Of a stretch of DNA of 64,000 nucleotides, positions 7,731 to 15,372 are shown piece by piece (position 1 is the stretch's first letter; each line of letters opens with the position of its first letter). Origin of the DNA: Lentzea jiangxiensis (GTDB taxonomy: Bacteria > Actinomycetota > Actinomycetes > Mycobacteriales > Pseudonocardiaceae); NCBI RefSeq assembly GCF_900104175.1, contig NZ_FNIX01000002.1, forward strand, positions 1 to 64,000, written 5' to 3'. The translations under genes were made by a program, and so were the position numbers. Under the pieces are notes generated by a model. That model was not told where the DNA came from. It saw only the letters and a list, made by a program, of their open reading frames with translations, and ran no database searches.

Positions 7731-8134
7731 CACAACGGAAACCGCACGCCACGGACTTCGAGACGTGGGTCGACCGGCAGATCCGCGAGGCCCAGGAGCG
7801 CGGCGAGTTCGAGAACTTGCCGAGCGCCGGGAAACCGTTGCCGGGCGCGGGCGAACCGCTCGAAGAGGACTGGTGGATCAGGAGGAAGGTCCGGGAGGAA
7901 GAGGGCACGACAGGGTTGCCCCCTTCCCTGGTCCTGCGCAAGCGGGCCGAGACCGCCAGGGCGCGTGCCCTGGCGGCCCGGACCGACGACGAGGCGCGCG
8001 CGATCATCGGCGAGGTGAACGCGGAGATCCTCGAAGCGCTGCGGAAACCGTTGTCCGGTCCGCCTTTGGCGCTGATGCCGTTCGACGTCGACGAGCTGCT
8101 GCGTGAGAGGAAGGGGACCTCACGCGGTGGGTGA
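7727..8134 (+). CDS. DUF1992 (DnaJ-homologue C28-type) protein
   Basis: The 135-residue protein matches the DUF1992 domain shared with DNAJC28-like proteins. It has an early WVDRQIREAQERGEFENLP segment, the GxGKPL-like PSAGKPLPGAGEPL and a WWIRRK motif. Its function is unknown; it is small, soluble and probably cytoplasmic. The ATG at 7727 overlaps the stop of the iminopeptidase gene and has AGGAGG 8 nt upstream. Its stop codon (8132-8134) directly abuts the stop of the convergent LPMO gene (8135-8137) with no base between. Confidence 0.85.
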   Translation: MTQRKPHATDFETWVDRQIREAQERGEFENLPSAGKPLPGAGEPLEEDWWIRRKVREEEGTTGLPPSLVLRKRAETARARALAARTDDEARAIIGEVNAEILEALRKPLSGPPLALMPFDVDELLRERKGTSRGG

Positions 8135-8653
8135 TCAGCTCGCGTTGATGTCGATGCAGGAGTAGAAGGCCATCGGTGTGTCACCGATGTTCCACACGGC
8201 CAGGACCTTGTGCCTGCCGGGGGAGCCCACGTTGACGGTGTGCGACACGGTGGCCGGCGGCTGCTGGTTGTTGCCGCTGAACGTCGCAACCTTGCGGCCG
8301 TCGACGAAGTAGTCGTAGTCGCGCGTGCGGTGGCGGGCGGTGAACGTCCAGTTGAACGTCACCGAACGACCGGTGTTGTGGACCCTCCAGCCCTTGTTGT
8401 CGTTGCTCAGCACGGAGAACTGCGACAGGTTGGCGTGGCAGCTCTGCAGGCCCTTCGGGCCTTCGACCGACTGCGGCTCCCACTGGATCGACCCGCAGTC
8501 CTTCACGACGCCGCTGGCGCACTGCGCCTGACGGCTGGCGGGGGCGGACACGTAGCCGTGCGCGTTCGCGGTACCGGTCGGGAGAGCCACGACGATCAAC
8601 GGAGCGGCGAGAACGCCGGCCATGGCAGCAGTAACCCTGCGTCCACTCTTCAT
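8135..8653 (-). CDS. lytic polysaccharide monooxygenase, AA10 (chitin-binding type)
   Basis: The 172-residue precursor has a signal peptide ending ANA|H, leaving His-32 (HGYVSAP) as the N-terminal residue of the mature protein, as required for the copper histidine brace. The second brace histidine is probably in LQSCHANLSQF. The catalytic domain is complete and there is no extra carbohydrate-binding module. AA10 enzymes oxidatively cleave chitin or cellulose outside the cell; single-domain forms of this size are usually chitin-active. The ATG at 8653 follows GGAAG. The 344 bp upstream hold no recognised gene. Confidence 0.9.
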   Translation of the reverse strand: MKSGRRVTAAMAGVLAAPLIVVALPTGTANAHGYVSAPASRQAQCASGVVKDCGSIQWEPQSVEGPKGLQSCHANLSQFSVLSNDNKGWRVHNTGRSVTFNWTFTARHRTRDYDYFVDGRKVATFSGNNQQPPATVSHTVNVGSPGRHKVLAVWNIGDTPMAFYSCIDINAS

Positions 8654-8997
8654 GTGACTTCCTTTGCCTTGATGTCTGAGTTGCTCCCGTTGCATCGCGG
8701 CGGCGATTGAAGGTCTAGACCATACCGCGCGTAATCGCGGTGCCACAAGGTGTGCTGGTGGATCAGGCGGGAAAGGTTGTGTCCCGTCCAGCCGAACATC
8801 GCGGTGTCCAGGGCAAGTTTGCGGTGCTTGCTACGGCGTCCGAGCTGGTTTGCGGGCCGCCACACGTTCTGCCTGAAGTTGGCGCATTCTCAACAACCGC
8901 GTTGGATCCCCGCCGACGGCCTGTAGCGCCTGTACGCAGCCTCGAGGTCAGGGCAAGCATGCCGCGACCTTGCGGCCACCCATGTGCCACGCCGTGG
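8654..8997. other. 344-bp stretch without a recognised gene
   Basis: The stretch separates the LPMO promoter side from the methyltransferase stop. A 71-codon minus-strand frame across it has mixed, low-bias codon use and matches nothing I know. It may be a decayed gene. No repeat ends or terminator were seen. Confidence 0.4.
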
Positions 8998-9750
8998 TCA
9001 GGCGGCCTCCAGGACGAAGAACATGAAGCTCAGGAAGGCCCCGGAGGGGAAACTCGCCATCTCGTCGGGAAAGAGTTCGTGGGCTTCCGGCGCCGGAGGC
9101 GGCTCGCTGATGACGGCGGTGCGGAAGCCTGCTGCGGTGAAGGCATCGGTCATCGCGTGCAGCGGCCGGTGCCAGTAGGTGAGCACGGCCTTCTGGCCGT
9201 TGAAGTCGTACTCGTCGGACCACTTGGTGGTCGCGAAGTAGTCAGTCTCGCGATGCACCATCTTGAGGAGGATGGGGTGGTTGACGACCACGATCAGCCG
9301 GCCACCGGGCTTCAGCACCCGCCGCAGCTCAGCCAGAGGTGCGGTCCAGTCCTCCAGGTAGTGCAGCACCAAAGCGGCGACGGCGTCGTCGAACGCGCCG
9401 TCGGGGTACGGCAGCGGGCCCGTTATGTCGGCGACCCGCAGGTCCACGTCGTCGCCGAGCCGCTGCCGGGCCAGCTCCACCATCTTGGCGCTGCGGTCGA
9501 AGCCGCTCACGACGGCTCCCCGATCACGTAGCGCCGCGGACACAGGACCAGCACCGCAGCCGGCGTCGAGAATTCGTCGGCCGGCCACGTCGCCGGCCAG
9601 GTCCACGATCGCGGGCCGGGCGTAGTAGGCGTTGAGGAGGCTGGTCTCGTTCTCGGCCGTGTACGCCTCGGCGAAGCCGTCGTAGTCGTTCTCCACGGCC
9701 ACATCGGCGATGACGGCGGAGCTCTCGGGAATGGCAGGCATGTTTCCCAT
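8998..9750 (-). CDS. class I SAM-dependent methyltransferase
   Basis: The 250-residue protein has the class I methyltransferase motifs: motif I ILDAGCGAGPVSAAL (SAM binding), motif II FDRSAKMVELA, motif IV region DDAVAALVLHYLEDW and the post-motif LKPGGRLIVVVNHP. It belongs to the UbiE/COQ5-like Methyltransf_11 group. The substrate cannot be named. Two in-frame ATG codons (9750 and 9741) are possible. It stands alone in a gene-poor stretch and no partner gene suggests a pathway. Confidence 0.85.
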   Translation of the reverse strand: MGNMPAIPESSAVIADVAVENDYDGFAEAYTAENETSLLNAYYARPAIVDLAGDVAGRRILDAGCGAGPVSAALRDRGAVVSGFDRSAKMVELARQRLGDDVDLRVADITGPLPYPDGAFDDAVAALVLHYLEDWTAPLAELRRVLKPGGRLIVVVNHPILLKMVHRETDYFATTKWSDEYDFNGQKAVLTYWHRPLHAMTDAFTAAGFRTAVISEPPPAPEAHELFPDEMASFPSGAFLSFMFFVLEAA

Positions 9751-10188
9751 ACTGCCCAGTGATCAATCAGGGCCGCCAGGAGATCATCTCCCTCGCCAAC
9801 CGCCCTCTTGGGCAGCGCGCTCCCAACGCGAGACACGGGCCGCCAAGCTCCACGCACACCCACCAACCAGCACCGGCAGCGCCACGCTCCCCGGCATCGA
9901 AGGAGACACCCTCGCGCTCGCAGGCGAGCAGTTCGAACGCCCCCAGCCAGTGTCCTCACCGTTCTGGGACACCGCGATCGAGCCGATTCCCTGGCCTCCC
10001 CGACCACGACAGACGGTTCGTTCCCGCCTTGACCCTTGGCCAACATCGACGACCCAGGGCCTGGCTTGGCCATCCGTGAGGTCGGAGCGGACAGGACAAA
10101 GGATTTCCGAACAGCTTCGTACAACGCCGATGCTGAGGGCGTCGACCGCCGGAGTGGTTGTGCCGTGGCGAGTTGTGAGGCGCCGTGC
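9751..10188. other. 438-bp stretch without a recognised gene
   Basis: All frames are short or have codon use unlike the neighbours. One plus-strand frame contains protein-like segments (for example LPGIEGDTLALAGEQFERPQ) and may be a decayed gene, but no family is recognisable and no transposon ends are visible. Confidence 0.4.
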
Positions 10189-10443
10189 TCAGCGGCGGGC
10201 TTCGTCGCGCAGGTTCGCGGGCAGCCGCGGGAACGGCCCGCGCCGGATGTAGCGCCAGTGCGAGACGAACACGACGAGGGTCATCACGAGGTTGACCAGC
10301 CCCCAGAACAGGTAGGCCGTCCAGTCGTCGTACACGTGCACGCCCAGGGCGATCGAGGCGGCCAGGAACGCGCTGTTCCACAGCAGTCCGCGCAGCGTGA
10401 AGTGCTTGACCTCGCGCATCCGCTCACGCTGCTCGGCGTCCAT
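10189..10443 (-). CDS. small 2TM-domain membrane protein
   Basis: This 84-residue protein has a basic, hydrophilic start (RERMREVKHFTLRGLLW) and two membrane segments (about 22-38 and 46-62), followed by a charged tail. It fits the 2TM domain family of bacterial membrane proteins, whose function is unknown. The ATG at 10443 follows a purine-rich GGGGAAG. The region around it is gene-poor. Confidence 0.7.
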   Translation of the reverse strand: MDAEQRERMREVKHFTLRGLLWNSAFLAASIALGVHVYDDWTAYLFWGLVNLVMTLVVFVSHWRYIRRGPFPRLPANLRDEARR

Positions 10444-10499
10444 CTCGCGCTTCCCCACCCACCGACTGTCCCACGCCGGGCAGCGGCGGGACGACGCTT

Positions 10500-10612
10500 T
10501 CAGAGCATCGGCAACAAGTCGCCCGCGACGGGGTAGCGCCCGTTCTCCAGCCTGAACACGCAGGCGCGGAGGCCGGTCTCCAGATCGCCCGCCAGGTAGA
10601 AGAAGTCGCGTG
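10500..10612 (-). pseudogene. orphan C-terminal protein fragment
   Basis: One minus-strand frame reads smoothly as ARDFFYLAGDLETGLRA and continues through LENGRYPVAGDLLPML to a stop at 10500-10502. It has good codon bias, but it loses protein character just where the plus-strand ORF at 10610 begins and has no start. It looks like the tail of a gene cut by rearrangement. Family unknown. Confidence 0.4.
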
Positions 10613-10888
10613 CACTCGCTCGCGACGTCCATCCCCGAGCAGGCCAGGGACTACCCGTTCGCGCGCATCGGGTCGCTCGACCGCTACGCGCCGGACCGGA
10701 TCGACTTCGCGTGGGTCAACCCGACCTCGGACAGGTCGGTGATCCACGCGCACGCCCGGCTCGACCTCAAGTGGGTCGAGGTGCAGGGGTACTCGGAGGC
10801 GGGCACGGTCACCGAGGTGATCGACCTGGTGCGGGAACGCGTGCGGCGGCAGCTCGTCTCGATGAGGGGCGTGCTCGCGCACCACTGA
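10610..10888 (+). CDS. hypothetical protein, possibly a gene fragment
   Basis: The 92-residue frame has actinobacterial codon bias and protein-like sequence (RIGSLDRYAPDRIDFAWVNP, then AHARLDLKWVEVQGYSEAG). I do not recognise it. The GTG at 10610 has only a weak AGAAG upstream. The abrupt start beside an opposite-strand protein fragment suggests it may have lost its N-terminus. A hairpin at 10903-10932 follows its stop. Confidence 0.4.
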   Translation: MHSLATSIPEQARDYPFARIGSLDRYAPDRIDFAWVNPTSDRSVIHAHARLDLKWVEVQGYSEAGTVTEVIDLVRERVRRQLVSMRGVLAHH

Positions 10889-10902
10889 CCTCGTGAGCCG
10901 AT

Positions 10903-10932
10903 TCCACCACCCGGCGGTGGACGGGTGGTGGA
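10903..10932 (+). terminator. hairpin, probable terminator
   Basis: An 11-bp perfect stem, TCCACCACCCG (10903-10913) with CGGGTGGTGGA (10922-10932), and an 8-nt loop lies 15 bp after the 10610-10888 frame. Confidence 0.55.
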
Positions 10933-11144
10933 CCGCTGCACCCTCGCCACGGGTGCCACGGCCCGCCGGTTGCGCCGAACACCTCCAGCGGGCCCTCCGT
11001 CGACCGCTCGCGGGACGCGCCCTTGTCCCCCGGCTGTCGCCAGGACCGCGCGCGGGTCGTCGAGCGGGAGGATCAGCGGGATCATGGCCGCCGTGGTGTC
11101 GAATCCGGGCTACCGCGTTCGTACAAGGGGGAAAGGAGACCACG

Positions 11145-11492
11145 ATGACCCAGAAGTACCTGCTCGGCATCTACCAGCCCGACGGAGAGGCTCCTCCGCC
11201 CGAGGTGCTCGACCCGATCATGGAGAACCTGGCCGCGCTGAACGAGGAGATGCGGGCCAAGGGGGTGTGGGTGTTCGCCGTCGGCCTGCACCCGCCGTCG
11301 ACCGCCACCGTGCTGCGGGCCGAGGGCGACGACGTGCTGATGACCGACGGCCCGTTCACCGAGGGCAAGGAGCACATCGGCGGCTTCACGGTGATCCGGG
11401 CGGAGGACCTCGACGAGGCGCTCGAGTGGGGCCGCCGGCTCGCCGGGGTGCTCAGCCCGCTGCCGGTCGAGGTCAGGCCGATCGCCGTCTGA
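11145..11492 (+). CDS. YCII-related (DGPF) protein, partner of an ECF sigma factor
   Basis: The 115-residue protein is a YCII-like/DGPF domain member, with the MTDGPFTEGKEHIGGFTVI core from which DGPF takes its name. These proteins have a dimeric alpha/beta-barrel fold and in actinobacteria are typically encoded immediately before ECF42-type sigma factors. The ATG at 11145 follows AAAGGAG. Its stop overlaps the sigma factor ATG (TGATG), so the pair is translated together. It is thought to act in signalling to the sigma factor, but the mechanism is not established. Confidence 0.88.
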   Translation: MTQKYLLGIYQPDGEAPPPEVLDPIMENLAALNEEMRAKGVWVFAVGLHPPSTATVLRAEGDDVLMTDGPFTEGKEHIGGFTVIRAEDLDEALEWGRRLAGVLSPLPVEVRPIAV

Positions 11493-12745
11493 TGGTCGAG
11501 GAGGTCTTCCGGGCCGAGTACGGCCGAGCGGTGTCCGTCCTGACCCGCGTCCTCGGGGACATCGACCTCGCCGAGGACGCGGTGCAGGACGCCTTCGCCA
11601 CGGCCGTGCGGAGGTGGCCGGTTGACGGCGTCCCCGCGTCCCCGGCGGGCTGGATCATCACGACCGCCCGCAACCGCGCCGTCGACCGGCTGCGCCGCGC
11701 GGCCAAGGGCGCGGAGAAGCACGCGCAGGCCGCACTGCTGGCGCACGAACCGGAAGAGGGGGAGGTGGGAGACGTGCCCGACGACAGGCTCCGGCTGATC
11801 TTCACGTGCTGCCACCCCTCGCTGGCGCCGCAGGCCAGGGTCGCGCTGACGCTGAAGCTGCTCGGCGGCCTGAGCACGGCGGAGATCGCCAGGGCGTTCC
11901 TGGTCGCGGAAACCACGATGGCGCAACGGATCGTGCGCGCGAAGGGCAAGATCCGGGCGGCCCGCATCCCGTACCGGGTGCCACGTGACGCCGATCTGCC
12001 CGCGCGCCTCGAAGCCGTGCTCGCCGTCGTCTACCTGATCTTCAACGAGGGCTGGCTCGACAGGGCGGACCTCGCGGACGAGGCGATCCGGCTCGGCCGG
12101 GTGCTCGCCGAGCTCATGCCGGACGAACCCGAGGTGTGGGGGCTGCTCGCGCTGATGCTGCTCGTCGCGTCACGCCGGGAGGCACGGCTGCGCGACGGCG
12201 AGATCGTGCTGCTGCGCGATCAGGACAGGTCGCTGTGGAACGCCGCGCTGGTCGCGGAGGGCCAAGACCTCGTGCGCCGCTGCCTGCGCTGGAACCGGCC
12301 CGGGCCCTACCAGATCCAAGCCGCCATCAACGCCGTGCACAGCGACCCGCCGACCGACTGGCACCAGGTCGTCGCCCTCTACAACCAGTTGATGGCGATC
12401 GCGCCCAGCCCGGTCGTCGCACTGCACCGCGCCGTGGCCGTCGCCGAGGTGGAAGGACCCGCGGTCGCGTTGCTCGAGGTCGACACCCTCGACCTCGACC
12501 GCTACCACCTCTTCCACGCCGTGCGCGCAGACCTGCTGCAACGCCTGGGGAAGAACCCCGTGCCGGCGTTGGAGGCCGCGCTCGAGCGGGCGGAACACCC
12601 GGCCGAGCGCGACCTGCTGCGGACGAGGCTAGGCCTGGCGGCGGCGGACCAGCAGGATCGCGCCGACGACGACCACCAGCGCGACCACGATCCACACCCA
12701 GACCGGCACGCCGCCGGACTCCGGCGGCGTGGCCGCCGAAGGTGA
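11492..12745 (+). CDS. ECF RNA polymerase sigma factor with C-terminal extension (ECF42 type)
   Basis: The 417-residue protein has sigma region 2 (about 1-75, with DIDLAEDAVQDAFATAVRRW and WIITTARNRAVDRLRR), region 4 (about 110-160, with LLGGLSTAEIARAFLVAETT) and a long TPR-like C-terminal domain (about 185-380) typical of the ECF42/SigJ-like class. It overlaps the YCII gene by 1 bp. The expected product end is near codon 380, but the frame runs on for about 37 low-complexity residues to 12745 and so covers 117 bp of the convergent CopC gene. Either the native stop was lost or the extension is real. Confidence 0.9.
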   Translation: MVEEVFRAEYGRAVSVLTRVLGDIDLAEDAVQDAFATAVRRWPVDGVPASPAGWIITTARNRAVDRLRRAAKGAEKHAQAALLAHEPEEGEVGDVPDDRLRLIFTCCHPSLAPQARVALTLKLLGGLSTAEIARAFLVAETTMAQRIVRAKGKIRAARIPYRVPRDADLPARLEAVLAVVYLIFNEGWLDRADLADEAIRLGRVLAELMPDEPEVWGLLALMLLVASRREARLRDGEIVLLRDQDRSLWNAALVAEGQDLVRRCLRWNRPGPYQIQAAINAVHSDPPTDWHQVVALYNQLMAIAPSPVVALHRAVAVAEVEGPAVALLEVDTLDLDRYHLFHAVRADLLQRLGKNPVPALEAALERAEHPAERDLLRTRLGLAAADQQDRADDDHQRDHDPHPDRHAAGLRRRGRRR

Positions 12746-13177
12746 GTTCGACACCGGCGCGCTCGGCGTCACCGACGACGGCGGCGCCGCGGACGACGAC
12801 GGCTGCCCCGCGACGTTCATCGTGAAGGCGATCGTGCCGGAGATGGTGTCCCCGTCGTCGGCCTTGGCCAGCCAGGCGATCGTGTGCGGGCCCGCCTTCG
12901 CCGCGGACGGGTCGATCGTCGCGGTGATGGTGTTGTCGAGCGCGTGCACCTGCGTGACCGGCCACGAGGTGCCTTCCGGTCCCGTGATGGTGACCGGTGT
13001 GCCGTCGGGCAGGCTGACCACGCCGGTGAACACCAGCTCGACGTTGCGGGGGAGGGCGTCGAGGGCCGCGCCGGACGCCGGGTTGCTGCTCTTGAGCTCG
13101 GCGTGGGCCTGCGCGGGGACGGCCACGGCCGTCGCGGCGAGCAGTGCCAGCACGAGCGCGCTGAAGTAACGCCTCAC
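12629..13177 (-). CDS. CopC-domain secreted membrane-anchored copper protein
   Basis: The 182-residue protein has a signal peptide ending AQA|H, so mature His-25 (HAELKSSNPASGA) can form the N-terminal copper ligand seen in CopC. The CopC beta-sandwich (about 25-120) is followed by a Ser/Pro/Ala linker and one C-terminal membrane helix (about 155-176) with a basic tail. It probably handles copper outside the membrane. The usual partner CopD is not adjacent. The GTG at 13177 has TACGCT 6 nt upstream, suggesting a leaderless start. Its 3' end overlaps the sigma factor frame. Confidence 0.85.
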   Translation of the reverse strand: MRRYFSALVLALLAATAVAVPAQAHAELKSSNPASGAALDALPRNVELVFTGVVSLPDGTPVTITGPEGTSWPVTQVHALDNTITATIDPSAAKAGPHTIAWLAKADDGDTISGTIAFTMNVAGQPSSSAAPPSSVTPSAPVSNSPSAATPPESGGVPVWVWIVVALVVVVGAILLVRRRQA

Positions 13178-13183
13178 GTGCGC

Positions 13184-13189
13184 AGCGTA
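13184..13189 (-). promoter_or_regulatory. -10 element, leaderless start of the CopC gene
   Basis: On the minus strand TACGCT ends 6 nt before the GTG at 13177, and no Shine-Dalgarno sequence is present. Confidence 0.5.
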
Positions 13190-13202
13190 ATGGCTTCGTC
13201 GA

Positions 13203-14369
13203 TCAGTGCGGCAGGTCCGCGGGACCGGGTCGCGGCACGGGTGACGCCGCGACGGGCAGCAACGACAGCACCACGGCGAGCGCGGCCGCCGCACCGGCGG
13301 CGATCACCGGCACGACGGGACCCACCTCGTGGAGCACGGTGCTGAGCACCGGCCCGGCCACGAACGTCAGCCCGCTCGTCATCGTCACCAGCCCGGCGAC
13401 GATCCCCTGGTGCCGCGGCGCGACGCCGAGCGACGCCGTCGCCGCGAACCCGGTGATGGCGAAGCCGACACCGATCGACACCACCAGGAACGCCAGGGCC
13501 ATCAGCGACGGCACGGCCGCGACGACCGCGTACCCGGCCAGTGCGATCGACGCGCCGGCCTTCATCAGCCGCGCGGGGGACCACTTCAGCAACGGCACGA
13601 GCAAGCCCTGCGCCAGCACGAGCCCGGCGGCCCCTGCGAGCATCACGCCCTCGACGGCACCCGGCTCCGCGTCCCGGTGGAGGGCGGCGACCTGCACCAG
13701 GCCGAGGGACAGGTTCGCCAGCAGGCCGACGCCGAAGGCGGGCAGCAGCTCCCAGCTCCGCGACGGCGCGACGTCGTGCGGACGATCACCGGGCTTGTAC
13801 GTGGCGAGCACCAGAACCATGACCAGCAGGACGAGCACGGGCGCGAGGTAGAGCGGGACCTGCAACGACGCCACGACGAGAGCGCCGCCGACGAAAGGCC
13901 CGAGCAGGCTGGCCAGTCCCTGGGCCGCACCGACGAGACCGACAGCGGTCGTGCACGCGGTCACCCCGGAGACCGAGGTGCCGGCGACGGCCAGCGCGAC
14001 GACCGGCAGGGCGGCGAGGCCCGCGCCGAACAGGAAGCCGCGGAACACCAGCAGGAAGACGAACGCCAGCTCGGGCGCCGAGGTCTCGCCGGCGGCGACC
14101 GTGACCGCGGCGGCGTGGCCCACCAGGCCGAACAGGCCCAGGCCGAGGCCCGCGACCAGCACGGGGCGGGGTCCGGCGGCGTCGAGCAGCAGGCCCCAGA
14201 GCGGGGCGGCGAGGGTGATCGCCACGGACGACACCGCGAAGACGAGCCCCAGCTGGGACGCGCTGAGCCCGAGGTCGATCGAAGCAGGGCCGAGGAGCAA
14301 GGTGAGCATCTGGTGCACCGACTGCACGACCAGCAGTGCGATCAGCGGCAGCGACAGCGTTCTGGGCAC
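13203..14369 (-). CDS. MFS transporter
   Basis: The 388-residue protein has about 12 membrane segments and a degenerate MFS loop (GLLLDAAGPRPVLVAGLGLG). It resembles the broad MFS_1 group of small-molecule or drug exporters; the substrate is unknown. The GTG at 14369 follows GGGGGAA. It lies 26 bp upstream of the CopC gene on the same strand, so both could be on one transcript, although CopC also has its own -10-like element. A copper link is therefore possible but unproven. Confidence 0.82.
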   Translation of the reverse strand: MPRTLSLPLIALLVVQSVHQMLTLLLGPASIDLGLSASQLGLVFAVSSVAITLAAPLWGLLLDAAGPRPVLVAGLGLGLFGLVGHAAAVTVAAGETSAPELAFVFLLVFRGFLFGAGLAALPVVALAVAGTSVSGVTACTTAVGLVGAAQGLASLLGPFVGGALVVASLQVPLYLAPVLVLLVMVLVLATYKPGDRPHDVAPSRSWELLPAFGVGLLANLSLGLVQVAALHRDAEPGAVEGVMLAGAAGLVLAQGLLVPLLKWSPARLMKAGASIALAGYAVVAAVPSLMALAFLVVSIGVGFAITGFAATASLGVAPRHQGIVAGLVTMTSGLTFVAGPVLSTVLHEVGPVVPVIAAGAAAALAVVLSLLPVAASPVPRPGPADLPH

Positions 14370-14489
14370 GCGGTTCCCCCTGGAGTGCGGCGGAGTCGTG
14401 AGAGTAGTTCAGTCCGGTGAACAAGTGGTTTGGCCGTTGATGCACTGGGGTAACCGCCCGCGGAACTGATCAACTGACCGAGGAGCGGT

Positions 14490-14888
14490 TTGGCTCGCGA
14501 CCAGGCAGCGGCGTGGACGGGTGAGGCGGCGGACCTGCCCCTGGGCAGGCAACGGCCGTCGCTCGCGGCCGTCCGGCGCTGGGTGCGCCTGGAACTGATG
14601 CGCGAGGACGCCGACGCGGTCGCGGACGTGCTGCTCGTGGTGAACGAGCTCGTCAGCAACGCGTACCGGTACACGTCGGAACCGTCGTTCCTGCGCGTCG
14701 TCGTGGAGACGTCCAAGATCCATGTCGAGATCGCCCACGACGCGCGCGCCCACCCGCCGCTGCGCAAGGTGTCCCGGCCGCAGCGCGGGTACGGTCTGGT
14801 CCTGGTGGCCCGGCTGTCCGACCGCTGGGGCGTCGACAGGGCCCACGGCGGCACCGTGGTCTGGGCGGACCTCCCGAGGGCGCCGTGA
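14490..14888 (+). CDS. HATPase-type anti-sigma/serine kinase-like regulator 1
   Basis: The 132-residue protein is a single GHKL ATPase domain of the SpoIIAB/RsbW-like HATPase_c_2 group. It has the N-box VNELVSNAYRYT, a weak G1 region (EIAHDARAHPP) and the RGYGLVLVARLSDRWG G2 segment. Such proteins bind ATP and control sigma factors or anti-anti-sigma partners. The TTG start at 14490 follows GAGGAG. A paralogue follows 82 bp downstream. No anti-anti-sigma or sigma gene is adjacent, so the partner is unknown. Confidence 0.8.
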   Translation: MARDQAAAWTGEAADLPLGRQRPSLAAVRRWVRLELMREDADAVADVLLVVNELVSNAYRYTSEPSFLRVVVETSKIHVEIAHDARAHPPLRKVSRPQRGYGLVLVARLSDRWGVDRAHGGTVVWADLPRAP

Positions 14889-14970
14889 GTGCAGTTCGCC
14901 GTGTTTTGATTTGCGCGTCCGTGGGTATGGAACCTCCTGCCCTGCACGAAGAGGGCGCGGGGAGAGGCTG

Positions 14971-15372
14971 ATGGGAATCGCAGGACGGTCCAGCGAACGA
15001 CTGGACCTGGTCCTACCGGATGGGGGCCTGCCGCTCGCCGACGTGCGGGCGGAGGTCCGTCGACTCCTGCGGGGGATGCACGAGAACGTCGTGGTCGACG
15101 TGATGGTCGTGGCGACGGAGCTCGTGAGCAACGCGTACCACCACGCCGCCCCTCCGCGGCGTGCCCGCATCCTTTGCCTGCCGGAGCGCGAGGTCGTGCG
15201 CGTGGAGGTCGACGACGGCACGCCCGGCCGGTTCCCGCAGCTCGGGCGGATCGGGTTCCTGGGGCGTCGGCAGCGGGGTCTGCTGCTGGTCAACGGCCTG
15301 GCGCAGGTGTGGGGGCACAACCGGTTCCCCGACCTCAAAACCGTGTGGGCGGACGTCTCCTCGGTCAGGTGA
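14971..15372 (+). CDS. HATPase-type anti-sigma/serine kinase-like regulator 2
   Basis: The 133-residue paralogue of the preceding gene has the N-box ATELVSNAYHHA, an acidic VEVDDGTPG segment for the G1 box and RRQRGLLLVNGLAQVWG for the G2 box. Here the Asp of the G1 box is kept, whereas copy 1 is more degenerate. ATG at 14971 follows GGGGAGAGG. Its stop overlaps the convergent beta-lactamase gene by 8 bp. It is probably a cytoplasmic ATP-binding regulator; target unknown. Confidence 0.8.
   Translation: MGIAGRSSERLDLVLPDGGLPLADVRAEVRRLLRGMHENVVVDVMVVATELVSNAYHHAAPPRRARILCLPEREVVRVEVDDGTPGRFPQLGRIGFLGRRQRGLLLVNGLAQVWGHNRFPDLKTVWADVSSVR

Noticed and set aside
8654..11144. Integrated mobile element in the gene-poor stretch
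   Set aside because: No integrase, transposase, terminal inverted repeats, direct repeats or tRNA target site were found.
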